This document shows, in pieces, positions 8,408 to 17,146 of a stretch of 62,060 bases of DNA (the first letter of the stretch is position 1; the number at the start of each line of letters is the position of its first letter). Made by a program: the position numbers and the translations under genes. The stretch is from NCBI RefSeq assembly GCF_003007675.1, contig NZ_PXNP01000098.1, positions 1 to 62,060 of the forward strand. Reading direction: 5' to 3'. The notes beneath the pieces were generated by a model. It was not told the DNA's origin. It ran no database searches and saw only the letters and a list, made by a program, of their open reading frames with translations. This DNA comes from Marinobacter fuscus (GTDB lineage: Bacteria > Pseudomonadota > Gammaproteobacteria > Pseudomonadales > Oleiphilaceae).

Positions 8408-9123
8408 GGGCGTGCTCCATAGCCTGTAAGAAATGCCTGCCAGAGGCCATCCCGGGGCTCTGTGCCGACAGCGCCAAGGCATTTGTGAACCGATCGTTCG
8501 AAACGGCTGAGATTGGCCCGCTTCCAGCGGTCATCAGAGGATGAGGGCATCATGCGCCCACGGTCAAAATCAATCAGGTAGATTTCATCAGATACCAGAA
8601 CGTTCATGCAGTTGAGATCTGCGTGAAAAACGCTGGCATCGTGGAACCGGCGCACACACTGCCCCGCGGCCTGCCAGGTTTTATGATCGCCGGGCTGCGC
8701 GCACTCTGCCAAAGGGATTGCCCCCGGAATACAGCGCATGATTAACGCCGCCTGATAGGTGCCGAGCTTCTCTTTCTGATAACCGGCAGCCACAGGCTCA
8801 GGAACCGGAAACCCCCGGCGAAACAACTGGTCCAGAAGGCGGAATTCGGAAAAGGACCGGACATGGTCTTCTCCGGTGAACAGGTAGTGCCGCCGGATAA
8901 ATCGCCCGGGAATCCCCCCTCGGCAGAAATGCCTGAGCACCAGTTGATCAGAGCCCGCGCGGATAAACCATGCGGCCCCACGGCCTCCCCGGGTCACGGC
9001 GCTGGCACCGTCCTGCCAGAACGCCGGATCATACCAGCGTTCATCGAACAGCCCCAGAAACGAAGGAGCCACCAGGCTAACGCCGGTGGCTCCTTCCTGT
9101 CGCTTATATTGCGGTTGCTCCAT
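8401..9123 (-). CDS. kdkA: 3-deoxy-D-manno-octulosonic acid kinase-like protein
   Basis: This 240-residue kinase-fold protein of the WaaP/InaA superfamily phosphorylates Kdo in inner LPS core if it is true KdkA. VLRHFCRGGIPGRFI gives the N-lobe. FHADLNCMNVLV is the catalytic loop with its Asp and Asn, and IDFDRGR is the metal-binding DFG-like motif. The ATG at 9123 lies 8 bases past the ilvE stop; an earlier ATG at 9153 would overlap ilvE. In Pseudomonas ilvE is also followed by LPS core genes including WaaP kinases, which supports the role. A WaaP-type heptose kinase is the alternative. Confidence 0.82.
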   Translation of the reverse strand: MEQPQYKRQEGATGVSLVAPSFLGLFDERWYDPAFWQDGASAVTRGGRGAAWFIRAGSDQLVLRHFCRGGIPGRFIRRHYLFTGEDHVRSFSEFRLLDQLFRRGFPVPEPVAAGYQKEKLGTYQAALIMRCIPGAIPLAECAQPGDHKTWQAAGQCVRRFHDASVFHADLNCMNVLVSDEIYLIDFDRGRMMPSSSDDRWKRANLSRFERSVHKCLGAVGTEPRDGLWQAFLTGYGARPQ

Positions 9124-9131
9124 TGATGGCT

Positions 9132-10055
9132 TTACCGCACCAGGGTCAGCCAATCCGCATGCTGCGCCAGCTTCCCTTTTACCGCATCAAAATACATGCT
9201 CTGCAGTTTCTCGGTCACCGGCCCGCGCTTGCCCTCGCCAATCTGACGGCCATCCAGCTCCCGAATCGGCAACACTTCTGCTGCGGTACCGGTGAAGAAC
9301 GCTTCCTCGGCCACGTAGACTTCGTCACGGGTAATCCGGCGCTCTTTCACCTGCAGCCCCAATTCCCGGGCGAAATCAATGATGGTCGCCCGGGTGATAC
9401 CTTCCAGACAGGACGTCAGCTCCGGAGTGTGCAGCACACCATCACGAACGATGAAAATATTCTCACCGGAACCTTCCGCTACGTAGCCTTCGTTATCCAG
9501 TAGCAGTGCTTCTTCGGCGCCGCCGGAGATGGCTTCATTCAACGCCAGCATGGAGTTGATGTAGTTGCCGTTGGCCTTCGCCTTACACATGGTGATGTTC
9601 ACATGATGGCGGGTGTAGGACGACGTGCGAACCTTGATGCCCAGCTCTTTGGCTTCCGGTGACATGTAAGACGGCCAGCTCCAGGCGGCAACCATCACAT
9701 GCACTTTCAGGTTGTCGGCGCGCAGGCCCATGCCTTCCGAACCCAGAAAGGCCATCGGCCGCAGGTAGGCTTCGTCCAGATTGTTCTCGCGCACCGCGGC
9801 ACGCTGGGCTTCGTTCAGTTCTTCTTTGCTGAACGGCATTTTCATGTTCAGGATATGCGCAGAACGGAACAGACGATCAGTGTGCTCTTTCAACCGGAAA
9901 ATCGCGGGGCCGTTGGCAGTGTTGTAGGCTCTCACCCCTTCAAAACAACCCAGACCATAGTGCAGCGTATGGGTTAGGACGTGGGTTTTGGCTTCCCGCC
10001 AGGGAACCATTTCACCATCCAGCCAGATAAGGCCATCGCGATCAGCCATTGACAT
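9132..10055 (-). CDS. ilvE: Branched-chain amino acid aminotransferase
   Basis: This 307-residue class IV PLP enzyme transfers the amino group from glutamate to the keto acids of leucine, isoleucine and valine. THTLHYGLGCFEGVRAY is the usual substrate-pocket motif. The PLP lysine is in the CKAKANGNYINS segment, and GYVAEGSGENIF completes the cofactor site. An AGGAG sits 9 bases upstream of the ATG at 10055. Its own promoter is likely at 10096-10104. It is followed by kdkA on the same strand, probably co-transcribed. Confidence 0.93.
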   Translation of the reverse strand: MSMADRDGLIWLDGEMVPWREAKTHVLTHTLHYGLGCFEGVRAYNTANGPAIFRLKEHTDRLFRSAHILNMKMPFSKEELNEAQRAAVRENNLDEAYLRPMAFLGSEGMGLRADNLKVHVMVAAWSWPSYMSPEAKELGIKVRTSSYTRHHVNITMCKAKANGNYINSMLALNEAISGGAEEALLLDNEGYVAEGSGENIFIVRDGVLHTPELTSCLEGITRATIIDFARELGLQVKERRITRDEVYVAEEAFFTGTAAEVLPIRELDGRQIGEGKRGPVTEKLQSMYFDAVKGKLAQHADWLTLVR

Positions 10056-10095
10056 TCTGTTCTGCTCCTGAAAAAGCGGATTTTAAGGACTTTGC

Positions 10096-10104
10096 ATTCT
10101 AGCA
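10096..10104 (-). promoter_or_regulatory. Candidate extended -10 promoter for ilvE
   Basis: On the minus strand the sequence reads TGCTAGAAT, an extended -10 (TGn plus TAGAAT). It would start transcription about 35 bases upstream of the ilvE ATG. No good -35 box is visible at 17 bases, which is tolerated by extended -10 promoters. Confidence 0.4.
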
Positions 10105-10135
10105 GGAAATCCCGCGTAAAATACACGGAAGCCAT

Positions 10136-13036
10136 TCAACCCACCACGAGTTTCTGCCAGAGCGCCGTTACAAAAGCGCGCTCATCGGTGAAACTGTCCG
10201 CCGCTACCTGGCTGTTCAGATTCTGCAAGGCGCGCCGATGAATGGTCGCGCGCAAGGTGATGTAGATATCCCGCAAGCGCTCGGTATCTTCTACCGGTAA
10301 AACCCCTGCCCGCCCAAGCTCTTCCAACTGGCGGATGTTGTCGCTCCAGCGGGTCAACTCCGGGTGCCGCTCACTCCAGGCAAGCATCAGGTACTGCACC
10401 AAAAACTCAATATCGACAATGCCCCCGGGATCGTGTTTTACATGAAACGTCTCCGCCTGCTTTGTCTCCGGCGTAGCCAGACTTGCGCGCATTTTATCCC
10501 GCATTTCAATAACGTCTGAGCGCAACACTTCAGCATCCCGGGGGGTGCACAGCATCTGGCGCCGAATATCCTCAAACGCCGCGACCGTGTGTTCGCACCC
10601 CGCCACTGCCCTGGCCCGGGCCAGGGCCTGATGTTCCCAGGTCCAGGCGTTTTCCTGCTGATACCTGGCGAAGGCCTGCAAGGTTGTCACCAGTAACCCG
10701 GAGTTACCCGATGGCCGCAGCCGCATATCGACATCGTAGAGCTGGCCAGAGGGCGTCTGGGTGCTGAGAATGTGCACAATGCGCTGCCCCAGACGGGTGT
10801 AGAACACCGCATTATCGATGGGGCGATCTCCGTCAGTGGCGAGCTGAGGGTCGGCCTGATGAACAAATACCAGATCCAGATCCGAGCCGTAGCTGAGCTC
10901 GATGCCGCCGAACTTGCCGTAGCCGATAACAGCAAACTCCGTATCGCACACCGAGCCGTCCTGGCGTTGCGGATAACCGTGGCGGCTGACCAGGTTGGAA
11001 AAGGCCACGTCGACCACATGGTCCAGCACCACCTCGGCAATCCAGGTCAGGTAATCGCTCACCTTCATCAATGGCAAGGTGCCCTTCAACTCAGATGCGG
11101 CAACCCGCAGCACATGCGCTTTCTTAAAATAGCGCAAAGCCTCCATCTGCTCTTCCAGGTCTTCATAGGGAATCCGCAACATCTGCTGGCGCAGGTCGTC
11201 CTGCAAGGCCTCTTTTGCCGGTGGGCTGTACAGACTTTCCGCGTTCAGTAACTCGTCCAACAGCAAGGGGGTATCTGCAAGCAATCCGGCAATCCAAGGG
11301 CTCTCACTGCACAGTTGCACCAACTGGCTCATCGCACCCGGGTTTTCCATCAACAGCACCATGTAGGCGCTACGGCGCAGAATCGCCTCGACCAGATGCA
11401 CCACCCGCTCCAGAGTTTCCGAGGCATTGTCCACCTCAATCAAGGCATCCAGAAGCAAAGGAATAAACCCGTTAAGACGTTGCCGCCCCTGAGTCTGCAG
11501 GGTTTGTACCGTTCGACTGTCACGCAGCCGGGCCAAAAGCTGGTAACTGTCTTCGGGATTCTCGAAGCCCTGGCGGGTTAACCAGTCAACGGCGGCCTCC
11601 GGCTCCATTTCCGCCAGCCAAAGGTCGTAGCAGCCATCATCAACCTTGCTGTCCTCGCCCTGGTCTCCGTCATCGGTGGCAATAATGTCGGCGAAATGGC
11701 TCGCCACCTTTTGCCGATGGGCATCAAGCCGGGCCAGGCAATCCTGCCAACGCTCAAAACCCATGATTCTGGCGATACGGGCGCAGGACAAGGCATCGTC
11801 AGGCAACACCTGGGTTTGCTTGTCTTCCACACCCTGCAGGGCATGCTCCAGGTTCCTCAGGAATACATAGGCCTCCCGCAGTTCGCCGACTACGGTGGTG
11901 GGCAGCAACTCCAGCGCCTCGAGCTCATTGAGAATCTGCAGAAGTTCGCGCTGCTGCAATTCGCGATCACGGCCGCCACGGATCAGTTGGAACGCCTGCA
12001 CCACGAATTCGATTTCCCGGATACCACCGCTGCCCAGTTTAATGTTGTTTTCCAGGCCCTTGCGGCGCACTTCCCGGCTGATCATGTCCTTCATGTTGCG
12101 CAGGGACTCAAAGGCACTGAAATCAATGTATTTCCGGTAAACAAACGGCCTCAGGCTCTCCATCAAAACCTGCCCAGCCCGTTTATCACCGGCCACCACG
12201 CGGGATTTCACCATGGCGTAACGCTCCCAGTCCCGCCCCTGGTCCTGATAATAGGTTTCCAGTGCCGCGAAGCTCAGCGCCAGCGCACCACTCTGGCCAT
12301 AGGGACGCAGGCGCATGTCCACCCGAAACACGAAGCCGTCTGCGGTCATTGGGTCCAGTGCCTGAATCAGCCGCTGCCCAAGGCGAATGAAAAACTGCTG
12401 ATTATCCAGTGCGCGACGACCGCCGCGGGTTTCCCCTTTGGACGGAAAGGCGAAAATCAGATCAATGTCCGAAGACACATTCAGCTCGCGCCCCCCGAGC
12501 TTACCCATACCGATCACTACCATTTGCTGGGGCGCCTCCTGCCGGGTGACCGGATCGATGCCCCAGGGTGTGCCCAGCTCTTCACAAGTCCGGCTGTAAA
12601 GCCAGGCCAGCGCACCATCGATGGCGATATCGGCAAACTCACTGGTGGCCAGCACAGTTTCATTCAAATCCGCCCAGCGCATCAGATCCCGCCAGAGAAT
12701 CCGGAACTGAACTTCCCGGCGGTATTGCCGCAAAGCCCTGTGCAGGCTTTCCTCGGAATCTACGTCGGCCAAATAGTCTTGCCAGCGCTGAGCCAGCCAG
12801 GCCCCGGTGGTAGGTTCAGACAAGGGCCGCGCCAGAACCGCCAGTTTGATCAGCGAGGCGTGGCGCTGCAGGGTCTCTCGCAAAAAAAGGCTGCGGGCCA
12901 GCGCCTCCGCCAGCTCACTGGAAGAGACACCGGACTGTTCGATCCAGTCGGGCACGGCGTCCGGAAACACCGATGGCCAGCAACGCGACACATCGTTGGC
13001 AAGCTCGGCCGGCAATGACGCCCATGGTTCAGACAT
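10136..13036 (-). CDS. glnE: Bifunctional glutamine synthetase adenylyltransferase/adenylyl-removing enzyme
   Basis: This 966-residue enzyme adds AMP to, and removes it from, the regulatory tyrosine of glutamine synthetase, under PII control. Two nucleotidyltransferase domains are visible, with GMGKLGGRELNVSSDIDLIF in the N-terminal half and GYGKFGGIELSYGSDLDLVF in the C-terminal half. Each is followed by an MRLRP segment. The start at 13036 (MSEPWASL) is chosen over an upstream in-frame extension because it fits the family N-terminus. The target GlnA is encoded about 7.4 kb away. It is divergent from the potassium-channel gene, with 81 bases between starts. Confidence 0.95.
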   Translation of the reverse strand: MSEPWASLPAELANDVSRCWPSVFPDAVPDWIEQSGVSSSELAEALARSLFLRETLQRHASLIKLAVLARPLSEPTTGAWLAQRWQDYLADVDSEESLHRALRQYRREVQFRILWRDLMRWADLNETVLATSEFADIAIDGALAWLYSRTCEELGTPWGIDPVTRQEAPQQMVVIGMGKLGGRELNVSSDIDLIFAFPSKGETRGGRRALDNQQFFIRLGQRLIQALDPMTADGFVFRVDMRLRPYGQSGALALSFAALETYYQDQGRDWERYAMVKSRVVAGDKRAGQVLMESLRPFVYRKYIDFSAFESLRNMKDMISREVRRKGLENNIKLGSGGIREIEFVVQAFQLIRGGRDRELQQRELLQILNELEALELLPTTVVGELREAYVFLRNLEHALQGVEDKQTQVLPDDALSCARIARIMGFERWQDCLARLDAHRQKVASHFADIIATDDGDQGEDSKVDDGCYDLWLAEMEPEAAVDWLTRQGFENPEDSYQLLARLRDSRTVQTLQTQGRQRLNGFIPLLLDALIEVDNASETLERVVHLVEAILRRSAYMVLLMENPGAMSQLVQLCSESPWIAGLLADTPLLLDELLNAESLYSPPAKEALQDDLRQQMLRIPYEDLEEQMEALRYFKKAHVLRVAASELKGTLPLMKVSDYLTWIAEVVLDHVVDVAFSNLVSRHGYPQRQDGSVCDTEFAVIGYGKFGGIELSYGSDLDLVFVHQADPQLATDGDRPIDNAVFYTRLGQRIVHILSTQTPSGQLYDVDMRLRPSGNSGLLVTTLQAFARYQQENAWTWEHQALARARAVAGCEHTVAAFEDIRRQMLCTPRDAEVLRSDVIEMRDKMRASLATPETKQAETFHVKHDPGGIVDIEFLVQYLMLAWSERHPELTRWSDNIRQLEELGRAGVLPVEDTERLRDIYITLRATIHRRALQNLNSQVAADSFTDERAFVTALWQKLVVG

Positions 13037-13117
13037 AACGCAACCCTCTGTCTCTCTGGTATATTTCAGGTACTGTATAACGAACTCGCCAAGGACTGAA
13101 CAGGCCCGCTTACTGCC

Positions 13118-14284
13118 ATGATGCGAAACCGACGCCCATTGAACCCGGAGCACACTCAGTCGCACCTGCCCATGGGCGGGCTTATACGCAGCCGGATCAA
13201 GCGGCTATTCCTGATTCTGGGAGGCCTTGTCTGCACCCAGATTCTGGTGCTGTGGGCTGCCGAGCCACTCTCACTGCTGGAAGCCGTGTGGCTGACCATG
13301 ACCACTCTGGCAACCGTGGGCTATGGCGATTACGCACCTGTCACCACCATTGGCCGCATCAGTACCATCTCGCTGATGTTTGTTGCCTCAATCACGCTGC
13401 TCACGCTGATTGTGAGCGACTACATTGAGTATCGTTTCTATCGTCGAGAACGCATTCTGACCGGACGCTGGGTATACAACATGAAAGAGCACATTGTAAT
13501 CATCAACACCCCAAGCCGCGGTGGCGAGCAGTATTTCATGCGCTTCGCATCGCAAATCCGGTCGATCCCGGAGTATCACACGGTGCCGATCATGATACTG
13601 ACCCGGCAATTTCCGGGCGGGCTGCCCTCCGAACTGAACGATGCCGGGCTGGTACACTTCCATGGCGCAGGTAACGACCCGGAAGCCCTGAAGGCCGTGC
13701 ATGCGGGCAGCGCGCGGCACATTATTGTGCTCGCTTCAGACGAGTCCGACCCGTTTTCTGACAGCCTCACCTTTGACATTGCCCACCGCCTGGCGGAGTC
13801 CAACCTCGGCAGCAAAACCACCGTTGAATGCGTGAACGACCACAACCGTGAGCGCTTCAAGGCGCTGGGTGTTCGCACCACCATCCGCCCGGTGCGCACT
13901 TACCCGGAAATCATGGTGCGCTCGGTGGTTGCGCCCGGTTCCGAGCGGGTTCTGGAAGATATGTTCAACTATGAAAAGGACCACCCACACCGCTACGACC
14001 TGGAACTGGACGACCTGTCCTGGGCGGATATTGTCAGTGCTCTGGTGCGCCACGGCATTGGCACCGCCCTGGCTTACATCGACCACGATAATGAAGTGGT
14101 CTGCCATCCCGACACCAACGAGGAGGTGGAAGGCAAGGGCCTGATCGTACTGGTGCGCTCAAACGATACGCCGGATGTTTCGGAGGTTGAGGAAGCCCTG
14201 GATCGCTATCGGGAGTTTCTGAAACAGTGGCGCACGCTGCGGGAAAAAAAAGACGCAGCGAAAGGCAACGGCGAAACCACCTAG
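13118..14284 (+). CDS. Two-helix potassium channel with RCK/TrkA domain
   Basis: This 388-residue inner membrane protein has a first helix around 30-48 (LILGGLVCTQILVLW) and a pore loop ending TVGYGDYAP, the K+ selectivity filter. A second helix (ISTISLMFVASITLLTLIV) follows. The cytoplasmic part resembles RCK-N (TrkA-N) and ends with a small C-terminal domain (GKGLIVLVRS). This is the MthK-like layout rather than the six-helix Kch of E. coli. The expected GxGxxG nucleotide loop is replaced by INTPSRGGEQY, so the ligand may not be NAD. Its stop shares a CTAG with the convergent CYTH gene. Confidence 0.82.
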   Translation: MMRNRRPLNPEHTQSHLPMGGLIRSRIKRLFLILGGLVCTQILVLWAAEPLSLLEAVWLTMTTLATVGYGDYAPVTTIGRISTISLMFVASITLLTLIVSDYIEYRFYRRERILTGRWVYNMKEHIVIINTPSRGGEQYFMRFASQIRSIPEYHTVPIMILTRQFPGGLPSELNDAGLVHFHGAGNDPEALKAVHAGSARHIIVLASDESDPFSDSLTFDIAHRLAESNLGSKTTVECVNDHNRERFKALGVRTTIRPVRTYPEIMVRSVVAPGSERVLEDMFNYEKDHPHRYDLELDDLSWADIVSALVRHGIGTALAYIDHDNEVVCHPDTNEEVEGKGLIVLVRSNDTPDVSEVEEALDRYREFLKQWRTLREKKDAAKGNGETT

Positions 14285-15147
14285 GTGTCTGCCGATAACG
14301 CCAGCGCCAGCTGAACCTTGCCGAAGGCTGGCAGGCGGGCCAGTAAAGCTGGCACCTTGATGCCCTCGGCGAGCAATACCCGGGCCTGGGCCCAACTGGC
14401 TAGCACGGCGTCGTCCGCCTGTGGCAACGCCAGGGCCGCCAGCCAGGGTGCAGGCACTTGAACGCTCTGCCCCGTCAGCCAACCGAAACTCAACGCCCGC
14501 AGCAGGTTCACCGCTGATGGCGGCTGTGAGAGGGTTGTGGCTTCCGGCTGATGAACACCCGCCAAGTAATATCCCTGCTCTGCCTTGCTCACCAGATTCA
14601 GAAACACCGGCACAGCCCCGGCGAGCGCCATGGCCTGTTTCGCCAGTATCGACGGGGACCCGCCTTTCAGCTCAAACTCGACCTCGTGCAGGGGCAACAC
14701 CTGGTCGCCCGCAACCACTTCGCCGGAATCCACAGCCACTTCAACCGAAGATCCACCTCCCTCAAGCATCACAATCCGGCGCCGGAAGTTGGTTTCAAAC
14801 ACACAGGCCAGGTCATCCAACGCCACCTGTTGCATCAATGGCGTATCCACCAGCAGGGCAAGGTCCAGATCCGGGCCGGGTAAATCCCACTCCCACTCCT
14901 GGCGCCGATGAGCACCGTTCACAAACTCGCCCTGGGTTTTCAGTGTCTGGATATAGCGATCGCCCGCTTTTCGTACTCGCAGCGCAGCCCGTGCACGATT
15001 GAACGCGGCATCCGGGGTATCGAAATAGCGGTTGATCAGGAGCTTTTCGGGCCCCTGAGTTGCGTTGGGGTGCGCTAGCAGCCACCTCCATGCCTGCGCC
15101 AACGCCGCCTCGGAAAGTGTCAGCTTGATTTCCAGTTCCGTTGCCAT
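14281..15147 (-). CDS. CYTH domain protein (inorganic triphosphatase-like)
   Basis: This 288-residue protein starts MATELEIKL, the ExExK signature of CYTH phosphohydrolases that use Mg and act on triphosphate substrates (YgiF of E. coli is an inorganic triphosphatase). Further acidic and basic strands (RYFDTPD, LRVRK, QTLKTQGEF, EWEWDL) line the tunnel. The CHAD domain of full-length YgiF is absent; only about 90 poorly conserved residues follow. The start at 15147 is preferred, because a longer frame would run into the porin terminator hairpin. In E. coli ygiF also neighbours glnE. Confidence 0.82.
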   Translation of the reverse strand: MATELEIKLTLSEAALAQAWRWLLAHPNATQGPEKLLINRYFDTPDAAFNRARAALRVRKAGDRYIQTLKTQGEFVNGAHRRQEWEWDLPGPDLDLALLVDTPLMQQVALDDLACVFETNFRRRIVMLEGGGSSVEVAVDSGEVVAGDQVLPLHEVEFELKGGSPSILAKQAMALAGAVPVFLNLVSKAEQGYYLAGVHQPEATTLSQPPSAVNLLRALSFGWLTGQSVQVPAPWLAALALPQADDAVLASWAQARVLLAEGIKVPALLARLPAFGKVQLALALSADT

Positions 15148-15180
15148 ACCTTCGCCTGTCTTTTTTTTAAACACCAACGA

Positions 15181-15209
15181 AAAAGCCGGTGACTGAGTCA
15201 CCGGCTTTT
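15181..15209 (-). terminator. Porin transcription terminator
   Basis: A perfect 13-bp inverted repeat (AAAAGCCGGTGAC, loop TGA, GTCACCGGCTTTT) lies 30 bases past the porin stop, with a terminal T run. It overlaps the upstream end of the CYTH reading frame, helping to reject a longer CYTH start. Confidence 0.85.
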
Positions 15210-15238
15210 CTTTACTACTGGATTAGCCTGAAGGCTGA

Positions 15239-16213
15239 TCAGAAGTAGTAAGTCGCACCCACAGCCAGAGTGGTTGTGTCTACGTCGTTGCTGCCGTCGT
15301 CTTTATTTTCCAGACCACCTTCAACATACACGTACATGTGGTCGGACAGGTTGTGCAGAGCCTGCAGAGTCAGAGTGGAAACTTCGTCGTCTGTGTTGTC
15401 AGCGTCCTGGAAACCGTACGCAACCGCGAAGGTGTTAGCACCAACGCTGTAACCTGCGAACAGGCCCCACGCATCGCCAACGTCTTTGCGGGTCTGGTAG
15501 GAACCGGTTACACGCAGGTCGCCAGCAGCGTAGCTTGCACGCACACCGTAGGTGTTTTCGTTGTTAACGCTGGTGCCAAAAGCACCATTGGAGTAGGCAT
15601 AGTCGCCATCGTTGGAGTCGGCAGCAACCGCCAGCTCCAGGCTGTCCAGAGCGTAAGTCACTGCTACCTGGTATGGGTAGGACTTTTCAGCAGCGCCCTT
15701 GTCACCGTCACCGTTGATCTGAACAGCACCGTGCAGCTGCAGGCCAGCAAAGTTCGGGGAGCTGTACTGGATCAGATCGCCTTCACCAGTGTCGTGGCCG
15801 ATCTTGGTGCCTGAACCCAGCGCTTCGAAGTAGTTTGAAATCTCGTCGATAGCCGCTTCATAGCGGGAATCGTCAGAACCGACCCAAACCTGACCGAAGC
15901 TGTCGCCCTTGATACCGATGTAAGCCTCATCCAGCTTGGACAGGCCAGAGCTGGTTGCCTTATCGTCAGCCTGGAACTCCATTTCAGCCTTGAAGAAACC
16001 AGTTACACCCGGTGCAATTTCATGGCTGTGCTTGATGCCCAGAGTAGAGCCGTTGTCGAAGTGAGCAACCTCGGAAATACCGTCTTCAACGTTGGTATGG
16101 GTAGCGGCGTACTGAATGTTACCGTAAACCGTCGGCAGATTGCTTTCCTGTGCCAGAGCAGCGCCAGAGAAAGTTGCAGCTGCAATGGCAGAAGCAAGAA
16201 TCGTTTTTTTCAT
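15239..16213 (-). CDS. Gram-negative general porin
   Basis: This 324-residue outer membrane porin has a clear signal peptide (MKKTILASAIAAATFSGAALA, cleaved before QES). It begins its barrel with LPTVYGNIQYAA and ends with the C-terminal aromatic motif GATYYF recognised by the BAM machinery. Alternating strands, many Asp and Gly turns, and FGQVWVGSDDSRYEA after the first strands match the Gram-negative porin family (OmpC/PhoE-like). Substrate selectivity is unknown. It has its own strong terminator and a long AT-rich upstream region, so it is probably monocistronic and highly expressed. Confidence 0.9.
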   Translation of the reverse strand: MKKTILASAIAAATFSGAALAQESNLPTVYGNIQYAATHTNVEDGISEVAHFDNGSTLGIKHSHEIAPGVTGFFKAEMEFQADDKATSSGLSKLDEAYIGIKGDSFGQVWVGSDDSRYEAAIDEISNYFEALGSGTKIGHDTGEGDLIQYSSPNFAGLQLHGAVQINGDGDKGAAEKSYPYQVAVTYALDSLELAVAADSNDGDYAYSNGAFGTSVNNENTYGVRASYAAGDLRVTGSYQTRKDVGDAWGLFAGYSVGANTFAVAYGFQDADNTDDEVSTLTLQALHNLSDHMYVYVEGGLENKDDGSNDVDTTTLAVGATYYF

Positions 16214-16548
16214 GTTGCGTCTTCCTTATTGAGTTAACTCAGGTTTTCGACGGGCTTAAATCCCGATCTGGTTCTGGCAAACACGCCGAAGCAGCGTTTA
16301 CCGGATTCATGACCACACCCGGTTGCAAGCAGCCCAGGATGCGGGCTTTTCTTCTTCTTATATGACAAGCACACTTGCCTTGGTTATCAATCACTTACAT
16401 GGCGTTGTTAAACCCATGCATGATGAACCTGTTTTAATACAATGTTTACTATTTTGCAAATTTTTAACGGTTACTTTTTGGTCTTTTTTTACTCTGAAAC
16501 CACCACTGTCAAGCCATTCAACAACTTGGGAAACCGAGAGCTACTGCA
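16214..16548. other. 335-base intergenic region upstream of the porin
   Basis: This AT-rich stretch lies between the dtd stop and the porin start and should contain the porin promoter and a long leader. On the minus strand TTGCAA, 17 bases and TAAAAC (around 16432-16460) form a modest sigma-70 match. The leader also holds a 5-bp hairpin (AGCCC/GGGCT near 16331-16347). I see no convincing gene or small RNA. Confidence 0.4.
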
Positions 16549-17019
16549 TCATGCTCCGGTTTGCGACGCTTTCGATGGCACCTCCAGAAGAAACGTAACC
16601 GGTCCGTCATTCACCAGCGCAACCTTCATGTCCGCACCAAAACGCCCCTGGCCAACCCTTTCTGCCCCCAAACTTTTTCGGGCTTCCTGGATAAAGGCGA
16701 GGTAAAGGTTTTCTGCACGATCGGGCGCGGCCGCCAGTGAAAAGCCGGGGCGGGTTCCGGATGAGGTATCTGCAGCCAGCGTAAACTGGGGGACAACCAG
16801 TAATGAACCCCCGGCATCCTGAACATTGACGTTCATTCGGCCCTGCTGATCGGGAAATATCCGGTAGGAGAGAATCTTCCGGCACAGCGCCTTGGCTTCA
16901 TTTTCCCCATCGTTCCTCTCAACGCCCAGCAACAACAGCAAGCCCGGCCCTATCCGGGCAACCGACTCACTGCATACTGAAACACTGGCTTCCGAAACGC
17001 GCTGGATTAGTCCTTTCAT
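16549..17019 (-). CDS. dtd: D-aminoacyl-tRNA deacylase
   Basis: This 156-residue homodimeric enzyme hydrolyses D-amino acids from mischarged tRNA. It begins [15 protein letters not shown] and contains the conserved [11 protein letters not shown] strand, then [14 protein letters not shown], the Gly/Ser-Gln active-site segment. RPGFSLAA and [14 protein letters not shown] (NxGP cross-subunit motif) complete the family pattern. The C-terminal extension of about ten residues is slightly longer than in E. coli. It stands alone on the minus strand between pip and the porin. Confidence 0.94.
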   Translation of the reverse strand: MKGLIQRVSEASVSVCSESVARIGPGLLLLLGVERNDGENEAKALCRKILSYRIFPDQQGRMNVNVQDAGGSLLVVPQFTLAADTSSGTRPGFSLAAAPDRAENLYLAFIQEARKSLGAERVGQGRFGADMKVALVNDGPVTFLLEVPSKASQTGA

Positions 17020-17146
17020 TCAAGGCCTTGAGCGTTGATACCGAACATTAAATTTTATAAACGCCAAGAGTGTATATAGCCGCACATGGCTCCGCAACCC
17101 TGCTGCTTCAACAAAAGGTCGCATAGCCGTTACAGCAACCAGGCTT

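Noticed and set aside
11696..13018. Long plus-strand open frame (440 codons) opposite glnE
   Set aside because: It is antisense to a clear glnE gene; its length reflects high-GC codon bias and its translation shows no family motifs.
16331..16356. AGCCC-N7-GGGCT followed by a T-rich run as a plus-strand terminator
   Set aside because: No plus-strand gene ends there; the stem is only 5 bp and it lies in the porin leader.
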